In this document: positions 8,216 through 18,300 of the stretch, in pieces | Layout of the letters: each line of letters starts with the position of its first letter | Numbering within the stretch: the stretch's first letter is position 1 | Assembly: GCA_027314025.1 (NCBI GenBank) | Contig: DAHVCP010000010.1 | Span: forward strand, 62,001 to 126,000 | Direction: 5' to 3' | Origin: Acidobacteriota bacterium | GTDB lineage: Bacteria > Acidobacteriota > Terriglobia > Terriglobales > SCQP01 | DNA length: 64,000 bases | Program-made: the position numbers and the translations under genes | Notes under the pieces: model-generated | The model's input: the letters and a program-made list of their open reading frames with translations, nothing else | Database searches by the model: none | Told to the model about the DNA's origin: nothing

Positions 8216-8353
8216 GCAACGCAACGCGCGTAATCTGCAAGACTTTGCGCGTCGGCGCACGGCGCGACGGCTAGGCCTTTGCTTTTCAATGCGGAAACAA
8301 TGGAATTAAAATTGCTTACTGTCTTTTGTTGTTGGCCCCTCGGAAGGACCGCG

Positions 8354-9097
8354 ATGACACTCTTGACAGGCAAACAAGGCATGTGGGTGATGGCAGTGGC
8401 GCTGAGCGTGGGCTTGGCCGCCAATGCCTGGGCAGGCACCATCAACATCGGCACCGGCGCCGGAACCAGCAATGCAACCGGGCTCAATCAGCCACTGGAT
8501 CCGGTTCTTTTGGGTACCGGGAGCAACATCAGCATCTACCTCCAAGGCTCGGCCACGGTGTCCAGCTACATCACGCTGGCGTTGATTCAGCCCAACGGCG
8601 ATAGCTACAACCCGATGGGCACGGCGACGCTGTACCAGAACTACGGGAGCGGGAGCCAGACCGGTCCGACCACGCTGGCCAGCATCGGCCCGGGCACGAC
8701 GCAGAACGCCCAGGTGAACAGCGCGAATACGTTCCTGTCTGACGTGATCAGCGGTTTCAACAGTTCCAATAACCTGACCAATTTTCAGGACTTCGAGACC
8801 TATGAGGCGGCGCTCGGGATGTCCGTGAGCAGCTTCCAGGTGACCACGTTCCTGATCGCGACGGGTGCGCTTTCGGGCGCCAACGATCCGCTCGTCAACA
8901 TCATGATTCCCGGCGGTGAGCCGACGGGCAGCATCTTCGCCGCGTTGACCGATACCGGCTATTCGACCGTGTGGACCAACGATGGTGGCGTCAATGGGAC
9001 CACTTCGGCGCCGGAGCCGGCGACTTGGCTGCTGCTGGCCGCGGGCCTCGGGCTGCTGGGACTGGCGCAACGGCGCCGACCAGTGCACGCGGCGTAG
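8354..9097 (+). CDS. Secreted protein with PEP-CTERM sorting signal
   Basis: The protein has 247 residues. ATG 8354 sits behind GGAAGGA (8342-8348). The N-terminus is a signal peptide (MTLLTGKQGMWVMAVALSVG, cleavage near NAWA). The mature part is rich in Gly, Ser, Thr and Asn, with no recognisable catalytic domain. The C-terminus is a complete PEP-CTERM tripartite signal: the APEPATW motif, a hydrophobic helix (LLLAAGLGLLGLA) and a basic tail (QRRR). Proteins of this kind are processed by an exosortase and sorted to the envelope or matrix; no exosortase gene is in this window. The function of the mature part is unknown. Confidence 0.9.
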   Translation: MTLLTGKQGMWVMAVALSVGLAANAWAGTINIGTGAGTSNATGLNQPLDPVLLGTGSNISIYLQGSATVSSYITLALIQPNGDSYNPMGTATLYQNYGSGSQTGPTTLASIGPGTTQNAQVNSANTFLSDVISGFNSSNNLTNFQDFETYEAALGMSVSSFQVTTFLIATGALSGANDPLVNIMIPGGEPTGSIFAALTDTGYSTVWTNDGGVNGTTSAPEPATWLLLAAGLGLLGLAQRRRPVHAA

Positions 9098-9176
9098 TCC
9101 GGGCGCATCGCCTTCGGCCCCCGTTCGGGGGAATTGTTCTGGAGCCGGGTCTCTGTTGTGATTAGAGGCCCGGCTC

Positions 9177-10769
9177 ATGCTATTTCGGACGCTTAGCGCT
9201 TCGGTAACGGGCATTGATTCGACCCTGGTTGAGGTCGAGGTGGATACCTCGCCGACCTCCCGGGAGGAGCCGATGTTCGCCACGGTGGGGCTGCCGGATA
9301 CGGCGGTCCGGGAAAGCCGGGAGCGGCTGCGCGCGGCGATACGCAACTGCGGCTTTGACGCCCCCAACGCCAATGTGCTGATCAATCTGGCGCCGGCGGA
9401 CGTGCGCAAGGAAGGCTCGGCCTTCGACCTGCCCATGGCCATGGCCCTGCTCGGCGCCTGGGGGGCGCTGGCGCGGCCGCGGGCGGGCAACGGCGGCAAG
9501 GGCCATGCGGGGGCCGACGGCGCGGCGCTGGGCATCGCCGATTATTTGTTTATCGGCGAATTGGCCTTGGATGGTTCGGTGCGCCCGGTGCGCGGGGCGC
9601 TGCCGATCGCGGTGCTGGCGAAGGAGTTGCGGATTCCGCACCTGGTCGTCCCGCGGGACAATGCCGACGAAGCGGCGGTCGTCAGCGGCGTGCAGGTCCA
9701 TGCGGCGCGGAATCTGCCGGAAGTGTTGCAGTGGGTCAACGGCGCAACGGCGCCGCTGGCGGTGCGCGTGGACACCGCGGCCCGGCTGGCCAGCGGCGCG
9801 GAATATCCGGAGGACTTTCTCGAAGTCAAAGGCCAGGCCACGGCCAAGCGGGCGATCGAAGTCGCCTGCGCCGGCGGGCACAATATTTTGATGATCGGCC
9901 CGCCGGGCTCGGGCAAGACCATGCTGGCGCGGCGCATGCCCGGGGTGCTGCCGCCGCTCACCTTCGACGAAGCGCTGGAGGCGACCAAAATTCACAGCGT
10001 CGCCGGGATGTTGGCGGGGGGCGGGTTGCTGGCGCACCGGCCGTTTCGCGCGCCGCACCACACCATCTCCGACGCCGGGCTGATCGGCGGCGGCAACCCG
10101 CCCCGGGCGGGAGAAGTGAGCCTGGCCCACCGCGGCATCTTGTTCTTGGATGAGCTGCCGGAGTTCCAGCGCAACGCGCTGGAAGCGATGCGCCAGCCGC
10201 TGGAAGACGGCCGCGTGAATATCGTCCGCGCCTCCAGCGCCGTAACCTTCCCGGCAAGGTTCATGCTGGCGGCGGCGATGAACCCGTGCCCGTGCGGCTA
10301 CTTCAATGATCCCACGCGGGAGTGCCACTGCACGCCGCCCCAGATCCAGCGCTACGTCACGCGCATCTCCGGCCCGCTGCTGGACCGCATTGACATTCAT
10401 GTGGACGTGCCGGCGGTGAAATATCAGGAGCTGCGCGCCGCCACGCCGGCGGAGGGCTCCGCGGCCATTCGCCGGCGCGTCGTCGCCGCGCGGGAGCGCC
10501 AACTGGAGCGCTTCCGTTCGGAGCGAGGCATATTCGCCAATGCGCAAATGTCCGCACGGCAAGTCGCAGATATTTGCGGCCTTTCCACGGCTTGTGGCCG
10601 GCTGCTGGAGACGGCAATGGAGCGCATGGGGCTGAGCGCCCGCGCCCATGACCGCATTTTGAAGGTGGCGCGGACGATCGCCGACCTCGCGGAATGCGAC
10701 GAAATCGCCGCGGAACATCTTTCCGAGGCCATCCAATACCGAACGCTGGACCGCACCTATTGGGCGTAG
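9177..10769 (+). CDS. YifB/ComM family Mg-chelatase-like AAA+ ATPase
   Basis: The protein has 530 residues from ATG 9177. The N-terminal ChlI-like domain ([38 protein letters not shown]) is followed by an AAA+ core with Walker A GPPGSGKT (241-248), Walker [11 protein letters not shown], and a C-terminal Mg-chelatase domain ([10 protein letters not shown]). A Cys cluster ([11 protein letters not shown], then ECHCTP) is the conserved zinc-binding insertion of this family. Homologues such as ComM act as helicases that promote branch migration during integration of foreign DNA in natural transformation. The region after about residue 100 has a small Gly/Ala-rich insert. It is a full-length member. 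Confidence 0.93.
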   Translation: MLFRTLSASVTGIDSTLVEVEVDTSPTSREEPMFATVGLPDTAVRESRERLRAAIRNCGFDAPNANVLINLAPADVRKEGSAFDLPMAMALLGAWGALARPRAGNGGKGHAGADGAALGIADYLFIGELALDGSVRPVRGALPIAVLAKELRIPHLVVPRDNADEAAVVSGVQVHAARNLPEVLQWVNGATAPLAVRVDTAARLASGAEYPEDFLEVKGQATAKRAIEVACAGGHNILMIGPPGSGKTMLARRMPGVLPPLTFDEALEATKIHSVAGMLAGGGLLAHRPFRAPHHTISDAGLIGGGNPPRAGEVSLAHRGILFLDELPEFQRNALEAMRQPLEDGRVNIVRASSAVTFPARFMLAAAMNPCPCGYFNDPTRECHCTPPQIQRYVTRISGPLLDRIDIHVDVPAVKYQELRAATPAEGSAAIRRRVVAARERQLERFRSERGIFANAQMSARQVADICGLSTACGRLLETAMERMGLSARAHDRILKVARTIADLAECDEIAAEHLSEAIQYRTLDRTYWA

Positions 10770-10775
10770 GGAGCC

Positions 10776-10805
10776 TTGCGGTCAGCGTCATCTATTTGTC
10801 ATAAT
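10776..10805 (+). promoter_or_regulatory. Probable sigma-70-type promoter for carD
   Basis: TTGCGG (10776-10781) and CATAAT (10800-10805) are separated by 18 bp, just after the yifB stop and about 85 bp before the CarD start. The -10 box matches the consensus at five of six positions and the -35 box at three. Confidence 0.4.
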
Positions 10806-10889
10806 CCTGCCGTAGGCGATCACACGGTTTTGCCCCTTTCTCGGGCGGGAGCGTAGCGTAGCGACGTTCCGGAAACAGGTGGATTCCTG

Positions 10890-11420
10890 ATGAGCGCATG
10901 GATGTTCCGGGTCGGGGATAAGGTGGTTTATCCCAATCACGGCGTCGGCGTGATCGAGCAGATCAGCAGCCGCAATATGGGCGCCAACATGCAGCAGTTT
11001 TACCTGCTGAAAATCGAGGCCAGCAATTTACGGGTGATGGTGCCGTTGGATAACGTGGACTGCGTCGGCATGCGGCCGGTGGCCAAGCCGGGAGATGTAG
11101 CCCACATCCTGCACTATCTGCAAGGCGGCGAGTGCCATTCGCCCTCCGATTGGAAGGGCCGGTTTAAGGAAAACTCGGAAAAGATGCGCACCGGCGCGAT
11201 GTTGCAGGTGGCCGAAGTGCTGAAGAGCCTGCTGCAACTGCACCAGGTCAAGCCGCTTTCATTCCGGGAAAAGAAGATGCTGGACCGCGCCGTCGCGCTG
11301 CTGATTGATGAGATGGCGACGGTTCAGGGCATTGGCGTGGAGGATGCGATGCTCCTGTTGCGGCGGCATTTGGACCGGGCGCATCTGGACCTCCCGAACG
11401 CCGATACCGCGGACGCCTGA
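10890..11420 (+). CDS. carD: CarD family transcriptional regulator (RNA polymerase-binding)
   Basis: The protein has 176 residues from ATG 10890, with an AGGTGG ribosome-binding site just upstream. The N-terminal RNA-polymerase-interacting domain is clear (MFRVGDKVVYPNHGVGVIEQ, then FYLLKIEASNLRVMVPLDNV). The C-terminal all-helical part contains SDWKGRFKENSEKM and LSFREKKMLDRAVALLIDEM. CarD/CdnL proteins bind the polymerase beta subunit and stabilise the open promoter complex, often at rRNA and growth-linked promoters. The length is within the normal 160-190 range. It has its own likely promoter and is followed by a convergent TPR gene. Confidence 0.95.
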   Translation: MSAWMFRVGDKVVYPNHGVGVIEQISSRNMGANMQQFYLLKIEASNLRVMVPLDNVDCVGMRPVAKPGDVAHILHYLQGGECHSPSDWKGRFKENSEKMRTGAMLQVAEVLKSLLQLHQVKPLSFREKKMLDRAVALLIDEMATVQGIGVEDAMLLLRRHLDRAHLDLPNADTADA

Positions 11421-11539
11421 TCGCGCGACGCCGGCAACCTCTGTTGGCACAACCCGAGGATCCCGCGGCCCGTCCTGGGCGCGCCTAGGATAGCTGCTTG
11501 CTAGGCGCCGGCCGCGCCGCTGTTCTTACGCAGGCGAGC

Positions 11540-11650
11540 CGCGGCATTCTTCTCCGCGCGGGGGCGTGCGCGGAACTTTGCGCCCTTCCCGCGCCATCCC
11601 GCGCCGGCTTTGCTCTCCGGGCAAAAGACGCAGTCCCCGCGATGGGTTGG
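11540..11650 (+). repeat. Dispersed intergenic repeat, copy C
   Basis: It lies between the convergent carD and TPR genes. The pattern is GGAACTTTGCGCCCTTCCCG, GCGCCGGCTTTGCTCTCCGG and GCAAAAGACG, ending CCCCGCGATGGG. It shares order and orientation with the other copies. Confidence 0.5.
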
Positions 11651-11687
11651 GCAGAGGTTGGGCGGCTAGGAGCCACCCTGAGCGCCA

Positions 11688-13781
11688 CTAATCGCGTGTC
11701 CGGTGCGCCAGAAGCTTATCCACCTGCGCTAGTCGCTTGCGGTCGCGGGAAACGGCGCGGGAGTCATAGTCCGCCGGCGCGCTGCTGCGCCAATTCGCCA
11801 GCGCGCGACGCCATGCAGCCGCGGCGGGCGGCAACTGTCCGGCCCGCTGGTATGCCGCGGCTAAATGACCGGCAATGGTGGGGTCAAGCGGCTCCAGCCC
11901 TACCGCCTTTTGCAGTTGGCGAATCGCCTCCGGAAGCTGGTTGAGATGGAAATACACCCAGCCCAGGCTATCCCAATAGGCGCCGTTTTCCGGCTCCGCG
12001 GCCACGGCTTGCTGGATGTCCCGCAACGCTTGGCGCAGGTGCACGCCGTGATCGGCCCAAAGATAAGCGAGATCATTCAGCGCCAGGGTATTGTTGGGAT
12101 CCAGCTTCAGGGCCGCTTGCAGATCGCGCACGGCGGAGCGGTAGTGATGGCGCTGGCTGGCCAAATCGCCGCGCATGAACTGCACCATCGCCCGTTCGGC
12201 GTTGCTGGTGGACAACGCCGCGGCTTGTTGCAACGCGTGCCGGGCGCCGCCCCAGTGCTTGCCGCGTTCTTTCACCTCCGCCAGGGCCAACCAGGCGGAG
12301 CGGCGATGGGCCGGCGATTGCACGAAGGGTTGCAGGACCGCCACCGCTGGTTTGTCCTGGCCATTCCCCGCCAGCAGAAGCGCATAATTCACCGCCAGAG
12401 CCCGATCTTGAGGAAATGCGGTCCACCCGGCGCGCGCGGTGGACAGCGCTTGCGCGTATTGATGAACGTGGCCATACGTCGAGGAAAGCTGCAGATAGCC
12501 GCGAATGCGGCTCTGCCGTCCGAAGCGCCGCATGTGGGTGAACGCCGTCACCGCCTGGCCGGGATGACCCGCCTGGCGTTCCAGCGTGCCCAGCTTCTCC
12601 CAAAACAAGCCGCGCTCGTGGGCCACCTGCGCCGCATAGTGGCCATCCGCCGCGCGCGTGCCTTGCAGCACGTCGCGCAACGCCTGCGCGGCGCGCGCAT
12701 AATGGCCCTGGGATTCCTCGAACTGCGAGCGGAAAAAAGCAACCGCGGGATCCCCCGGATCGGCACGCTGGGCGGCCGCCAGGTCCATCCGAACCTTTTG
12801 CAGCTGGCCGGTGTGCTGATCAATTTCCGCCAACCGCAGCCAATAGCGTCCATTTCCCGGCTCCGCCCGGGTCAACCATTGGTATTGCCTCCGGGCCGCC
12901 TGTAACTGCCCGCTGTGATACAAATTGGACGCCAAGCCCTGGCGATAGGCGGGGTTCCCGGCATCCGCCGCCACCGCCTGCTGATAGGCCGCCGCCGCAG
13001 CGGCGAATTGGTGGCGATCGTGATAGGCGCTAGCCAAGGCGGCGTACATCGCGCCGGTGCGCCGGTCGGCCGGCACGGAGGCGAAAACACTCCGCGCCTT
13101 GGCCATTTCTCCATGATCCGCGTAGAGCCGCACCAGGTCCGCCACGGCCGCGGCGGTGTCTCCCGCCAGGTGGCGCACCGTCTGGAACTCTCGCTCCGCG
13201 TTGGCGGTGTCGCCCTCCACGGTATACAGACGCCCCAACGTCAGGTGGAATTCGGCGTTGTTCGGCCGCAAGCGGGTAAGCGCCCGGAACTGACGCGCCG
13301 CTAATCGCGCCATGTCGCCGGCATGGCTGTCGGCGCCGTCGCCCAGCAGCCGGGCGTAGATTTCGCCCAGCAGTTCGTGGGCGGCGACGGAGTCCGGGTG
13401 CTCACGAGTCACGCTGCGCGCCAGGCGGATCGCGTCGCCCGTGCGCCCGGTGCGGAACAGCAGCCCCGCCATTTGCACCGGCAAATAGGACGAATGCGGA
13501 TCGGCGTCAATGGCCAAGCGATATTGCTGCAACGCCTGGGAAGCCATCTTGCCGCTGCCGGCCAACTCCGCCCGCCCCTCGAAGAGCCGGGCCACCATGT
13601 AGTGGTAATAAGCAGCCGCCAAATTGGGCCGTTCGGAGGCGGTTGCGGCCCCAAGCGGAGCGGAGCCCGAAGCCGAGGGAGTACTTCCGCTCTGCGCCCA
13701 GGCGGCGGCGCGGAGGCCAAGGACTAGGCCTAGCCCAACCAGCACATACGGCAGCCGGTGCCGGGTGCGGCCGCAATGCAT
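11688..13781 (-). CDS. Periplasmic TPR-repeat protein
   Basis: The protein has 697 residues from ATG 13781 (MHCGRTRHRLPYVLVGLGLV); a TTG four codons upstream is also open. A signal peptide ends near AAAWAQ. The rest is tandem tetratricopeptide repeats, for example YRLAIDADPHSSYLPVQMAG, AVRDLQAALKLDPNNTLALN, AVAAEPENGAYWDSLGWVYF and AIRQLQKAVGLEPLDPTIAG. No enzymatic domain is seen. TPR superhelices assemble protein complexes. It is the last gene of the minus-strand bamA-ompH-ompH cluster (about 125 bp after the second ompH), so a role in outer-membrane assembly or envelope homeostasis is a reasonable inference. Confidence 0.88.
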   Translation of the reverse strand: MHCGRTRHRLPYVLVGLGLVLGLRAAAWAQSGSTPSASGSAPLGAATASERPNLAAAYYHYMVARLFEGRAELAGSGKMASQALQQYRLAIDADPHSSYLPVQMAGLLFRTGRTGDAIRLARSVTREHPDSVAAHELLGEIYARLLGDGADSHAGDMARLAARQFRALTRLRPNNAEFHLTLGRLYTVEGDTANAEREFQTVRHLAGDTAAAVADLVRLYADHGEMAKARSVFASVPADRRTGAMYAALASAYHDRHQFAAAAAAYQQAVAADAGNPAYRQGLASNLYHSGQLQAARRQYQWLTRAEPGNGRYWLRLAEIDQHTGQLQKVRMDLAAAQRADPGDPAVAFFRSQFEESQGHYARAAQALRDVLQGTRAADGHYAAQVAHERGLFWEKLGTLERQAGHPGQAVTAFTHMRRFGRQSRIRGYLQLSSTYGHVHQYAQALSTARAGWTAFPQDRALAVNYALLLAGNGQDKPAVAVLQPFVQSPAHRRSAWLALAEVKERGKHWGGARHALQQAAALSTSNAERAMVQFMRGDLASQRHHYRSAVRDLQAALKLDPNNTLALNDLAYLWADHGVHLRQALRDIQQAVAAEPENGAYWDSLGWVYFHLNQLPEAIRQLQKAVGLEPLDPTIAGHLAAAYQRAGQLPPAAAAWRRALANWRSSAPADYDSRAVSRDRKRLAQVDKLLAHRTRD

Positions 13782-13907
13782 CAAGCGCCCCAAGATTCCT
13801 TTAGCCTACACGATCCGCGGCCGACGAGTGCGCGCGGGACCGCAGGCCGAGCCCGGCGCCTCACGCCTACTGCGGCGCCCCGGCATAGGCGCGGCGCGCG
13901 CGAGCGG

Positions 13908-14552
13908 TTATTTCTTCGAGGCGCCGGCGCTGCCGATCGCGGCCACGGGGTAATCCCGGTTGAAAAGAGCGACGATGGGCGCGGTGATGTTGATGCCCTT
14001 GGACGCGAACAGCACCGGCGTGTTCGGATTGCTGATATCCAGCACCAGGGAATAGCCGTGCGTGGTGGCGTAGGTGCTGACCACCTTCATCATCTTTTGC
14101 CCGATGCGGTTCACCGCGTCGCTTTCCGCGCTTTCCAGATCGTTCTGCGCCGAGCGGTAGGCACGTTGGATTTGCTTTTGCTTGTCGGTGATGCGCTGCT
14201 GGAGCTCATCCTTGGCGCCAATGCTCAGGGTGTTGCCCCCGTCCTTGAGCTGCTGTTGTAACGCCTGCAACTGTTGGGTCTGCGCCTTCAGGGCGTTCTG
14301 CCGGGGGGTAAACTCCGACCGAATCTGCGCCGCCGCCTGTTTTCCTTCTTGGGTGGCACGGATCGCCGCCTGCACATCAATAATCGCCACCCGGGTGGGA
14401 GCCGGGGACGAGGAAGCCGCGGGATGGGCGATTGCGCCCGCTCCGCTCTGCGCCCACGCTCCTCCACTCAAGCCGAGGACCAGGCTGAGAGCCACGAACG
14501 CAGACCGAACGCGAATACACCGAAACCCAATTGCACGTTTCAAAATGCTCAC
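13908..14552 (-). CDS. OmpH/Skp family periplasmic chaperone, copy 2
   Basis: The protein has 214 residues from GTG 14552, with the strong ribosome-binding site AAGGGAGGAT directly upstream. The signal peptide ends near GGAWAQ. The mature protein has the Skp fold: a short strand (TRVAIIDVQAAIRAT), a long coiled-coil arm (LKAQTQQLQALQQQLKDGGN, then LQQRITDKQKQIQRAYRSAQ), and a C-terminal strand (GYSLVLDISNP). Skp holds unfolded outer-membrane proteins in the periplasm and delivers them to BamA. It is very similar to the neighbouring upstream copy, with most of the mature sequence identical, so a tandem duplication is evident. Confidence 0.93.
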   Translation of the reverse strand: MSILKRAIGFRCIRVRSAFVALSLVLGLSGGAWAQSGAGAIAHPAASSSPAPTRVAIIDVQAAIRATQEGKQAAAQIRSEFTPRQNALKAQTQQLQALQQQLKDGGNTLSIGAKDELQQRITDKQKQIQRAYRSAQNDLESAESDAVNRIGQKMMKVVSTYATTHGYSLVLDISNPNTPVLFASKGINITAPIVALFNRDYPVAAIGSAGASKK

Positions 14553-14648
14553 ATCCTCCCTTGCTGCCCCGCTGCCGGCCGCCCTGGGGCGGCAACCATT
14601 GCGGCCACCGCCTTCGCCTCTGGCCGGGGAGCCGCGCGACTTTGCCCG

Positions 14649-15266
14649 CTAATGCGATGCGGTGGTACTGCTAGCCGCGGCCACGGGATAGTCCTTGTTA
14701 TACAGCGCCACGATGGGCGCGGTGATGTTGATGCCCTTGGCGGCGAACAGCACCGGCGTGTTCGGATTGCTGACGTCCAGCACCAGCGAATAACCTTGCG
14801 CGGTGGCGTAGGTGCTGACCACCTTCATCATTTTTTGGCCGATGCGATTCACCGCATCGCTATTGGCGCTTTGGAAATCGCTCTGCGCGTCCTCGTAGGC
14901 GCGCTGAATCTGCTTTTGCTTGAGGGCAATGCGCTGTTCCAACTCGTCCTTGGCGCCGATGCTGAGCGTGTTCCCGCCATCCTTCAGCTGTTGCTGCAAG
15001 GCCTGCAGCTGTTGGGTCTGCGCCTTGAGGTCATTGCGCCGGGGCGCGAACTCCGTCTGGATCCGCTTCGCCGCCTGCTGTCCTTCCTCGGTGGCGCGGA
15101 TCGCCGCCTGAATGTCTATGATCGCCACCCGGGTGGGAGCGGCGGCGGGCGACGCCGCGGACGCGGCAGGTTGTGCCGCGAGCGCGGCTGGGGCCAAGAT
15201 GCTCATGGTCAAGGCACAGGCCAAAACCCCGGCGCCGCTGGAAAACAGCCATCGCTGCAATCTCAT
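14649..15266 (-). CDS. OmpH/Skp family periplasmic chaperone, copy 1
   Basis: The protein has 205 residues from ATG 15266 (MRLQRWLFSSGAGVLACALT); the reading frame extends 34 codons further upstream but that part has no coding character. A signal peptide ends near APAALAAQ. The mature Skp domain is close to that of the downstream paralogue, sharing the blocks LQQQLKDGGNTLSIGAKDEL, SDAVNRIGQKMMKVVSTYAT and PVLFAAKGINITAPIVALYN. It lies 85 bp downstream of bamA, the usual bamA-skp order, and is probably co-transcribed. The differences between the copies are concentrated in the signal peptide, the coiled-coil surface and the C-terminal tail. Confidence 0.94.
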   Translation of the reverse strand: MRLQRWLFSSGAGVLACALTMSILAPAALAAQPAASAASPAAAPTRVAIIDIQAAIRATEEGQQAAKRIQTEFAPRRNDLKAQTQQLQALQQQLKDGGNTLSIGAKDELEQRIALKQKQIQRAYEDAQSDFQSANSDAVNRIGQKMMKVVSTYATAQGYSLVLDVSNPNTPVLFAAKGINITAPIVALYNKDYPVAAASSTTASH

Positions 15267-15351
15267 ACCGATCCTCGCAACCAAAGAGATAAGTGCTGAG
15301 TTTTGCTCAGTATACGCATGTGATTCCCGGCGGTCAATCGGGCCGTTGCGG

Positions 15352-18300
15352 TTAGAACGTGGTGCCAACCGTGAAGCGGAACACGTGCGGCGCCTCCTGG
15401 AACGGCTCCGGAGCGCCCGCGGTCAAGCGGCGCATGGTGAACGCCAGGGCGCTTTGCACCGCGGGGTTGTTCTGATAAGCCGCCGGAATTTGGTTCAAGA
15501 AGTCCTGCTTGTCGAACAGCGTTGGCGGCAGGATATTTTCATTCACGCGCAAGGGGTTGAAGGCGTAATAGACGCGGAACGGCTGATGGATGACCGGCAT
15601 CATCACTTCCAATTCCAAGCCGGTGGACATGCGCACTTGCGAGTTGGTTCCCGGCACCAGGGGAATCTTGCTGGGGAAGCGGTTGTCGCAATTGCTCAGA
15701 CCCGGAGTGCCCGGTATAAAGCCGCTGCAAAATTCGTTTTGCAGGCTGGAGAGCACGCTGGGATTCAGCCGCAACTGCTTGGTGAATGAAATCTTATTGA
15801 TGCCGACATCCATAAACGGCACCAGGTATACCGGCCCGACGATGGGTATCCGGTAATCGAAATTGGCGATGCCCTCGGTGTCCCCACCCGGCGTGGTCAA
15901 CTGAAAGCTGGGTATGGTGATGGGAAACGTCACCGCCGAGGCGCCGTTGGGGTTGGTTGGAGTCGGCGACGGCACGGTGATGGACAACGGCGTGCACTGG
16001 TCATAGGTCGCCTGTACTGAAGTACAAGGCTGCGTCGGATCGTAGAGCGCCACCTGGCTGGTGGACGGAACCTCGGCGATTGGGGTGACCGACAACAGGT
16101 CAAAGCCGCGGATGGTCTGCTCCCCGCCGATGTAGAAGCGGTCGAAACTCGGGGGCACGCCGCCGGCGTAGCCGGTGATGAACGAGCCCAGCAAACGGAA
16201 GCCGAAGACGTTGTGCCAGCCCAAGGTATGGAAGTAGCGGAAGCTGAGGGTGGGCTGGAAGGTTCGCACATTCCCGCCGATGCCGGCGAACGATGCCTCC
16301 AAATCCAGTTCCTTGCCGCCGGTGGGAAAGAAATAGCTGTTGACCGTGTCATACGTAAACGACGGGACCAGCCGGCTGGTTTGGATCCCCGAAGTGGCGG
16401 TCAGATGCGGCCCGCCAACACCCACGTAGGCGATATTGTTGAACAGCACATTGGCCGCGGTGGTCAGCGGGTCAATGCGGGACAGGTCATAGCCGTAGGT
16501 CAAGCCCAGGCGCGTGAAGGGTCCGGTCGGCGTGCTGGTGCTGACGGTGAAGCCGGTGCTGTTCTGCAAATAGTTCAGCAGGCCCTGCCCGTTGGGGCCG
16601 CCCAGCGACTGGAAGTAGGGCACCAGATTGGTGCCGTACAAGATGGAGGCTTCCTTCGCCTGGTCGTAGTGGAAGCTGGAATGATAGACGCTGAACCCGA
16701 GCTGGATCGGGCGGTCGGCGACGTACGGCTCGGTGAAGGAAAAGTTGATGCTGTTTTCCAGCGAGCCGTATTCGGCGCTGACCGCCAGCGTTTCCCCCAG
16801 CCCCAGCAAGTTGTTGGTGGCGTAATTCAACCCCAGGAAGCTGCCGGCGATGCCGCTGACGCCGCCGCTCAAACCGATCGTATTCTTGCCTTTTTCATGC
16901 ACATGCAGGTTGATATCCACCTCGCCCTCCGGCCCGGAGGTGTTCTGGTGGATGGTGGCGTCCTGGGGCGTAATCCTGCTGAAATAGCCCAACTGGTTCA
17001 GGCGCAACAGGCTGTTTTTCCAGGCGATGGTGTTGAAGCGCTGCCCTTCCTGCACCAGCAGGGCACGGCGAATCACTTTATCGCGCGTGGTGGTGTTGCC
17101 GGTGAACTCGATGCGGTGGATGAAGAACGGCTTGCCTTCGTGCACGTCCATATTCACCGCCACGCGGCGGGTTTTGTCGTTGGGATGGAACTCCGGATTG
17201 GCGACGAAGTTGATATAGCCGAACTCGCCGTAGAGCTTGCGCAGGTTCTTCAATCCCTTGCGGATCTTGGAGACGTCCATGACGTCGCCGGTGTGCATGC
17301 CGAAGACCTGCTCCAGCAGCTGGGTATTCGTGATGAAGTGGCTATTGAGGAAATGGATCTTCCCGACGTAGTATTTTTCGCCTTCCGCGACGGGAATGGT
17401 AATGTCCACCCGCTTGCCGATGCCGCCGCCGAAAAACAAGAACCGCATGCCGTGCGTGGTGCGCAGCTTCAGCGTCGGGTCCTCCACCACGGCTTCGAAG
17501 TAGCCGCGGTCCTGCATCGCTTCGCGCACGCCCTCGAGGTCCTCCGATAGCTGCGCCGCGCCGTAGGTCTTGGCGAACAGATGCTCGAAGATCAGCGAGT
17601 CGGGAATGCCGATGGGGCGCAGGTTATGCATGGCATTCTCCAGGGTGTCGGAGCTGACGTGGCGGTTGCCGGTGAAGCGGATTTTGCCCACCTTGACCTT
17701 GGGGCCCTCGTTCACCACGAAGGTCAGGGCCACCGAACTGGGCGGCAGGTGCGCCACTTCCACCTTGACGGTCGCGTACTGGCGGCCGTGCTCGCCCAGC
17801 AGCTCCTTGATGGCGTCCACGGCGTGTTTGGCTTGGGTCGGATTGTAGGGCCCGTCCATATCCAAATGGACGTTGCGCGCTTCATAGCGGTCCAGAACGT
17901 CGGACTCGGTGATGGAATGCAGCCCCTTGTACTTAATGCTGCGGATCAGCGGCCGCTCGGTCACCCAAATCTGCAACACGACTCCCTGCGGCGTGTTGAG
18001 GCGCTTGAAGACCAAATTGTCGAAAAACCCGGTGTTCCACAGGGAATTGAAATCCCGGTTCACCTGCGCCGGGTCATACACCATGCCCGGATGGGTATAG
18101 ATGTGCGCCAGGATCGTCTGGCAGGGCACGCGGTGGTTATTGAAGCATTCCACCGCCGCGACGATATTGTTGTTGGCCGAACCACCGGGCGGCTTTGCCT
18201 GGGCCGGCCGCGATGGTTTGCCGGCCGCGGGCGGCGCCGCCGTGCCGGCGGCGGGCGGCGCGACCGGCTTCGCCTTGGCTTGGCCAAAAGCGGGCGCCGC

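Larger units (their letters stand above)
7867..8353. other. Gene-free spacer with repeat elements
   Basis: This is a divergent spacer between the hydroxyacid dehydrogenase and the PEP-CTERM gene. It contains a GGGCGCGGACCCCCAGTCCC element (7923-7963, similar to those at 34021 and 44982), a further GC-rich hairpin stretch, and repeat copy E. The last 75 bases are AT-richer, include TAAAAT at 8307-8312 as a possible -10 box, and carry the ribosome-binding site GGAAGGA at 8342-8348. No coding sequence is supported. Confidence 0.6.

Noticed and set aside
11688-13793. TTG start at 13793 for the TPR protein
   Set aside because: An ATG four codons later gives a complete signal peptide.
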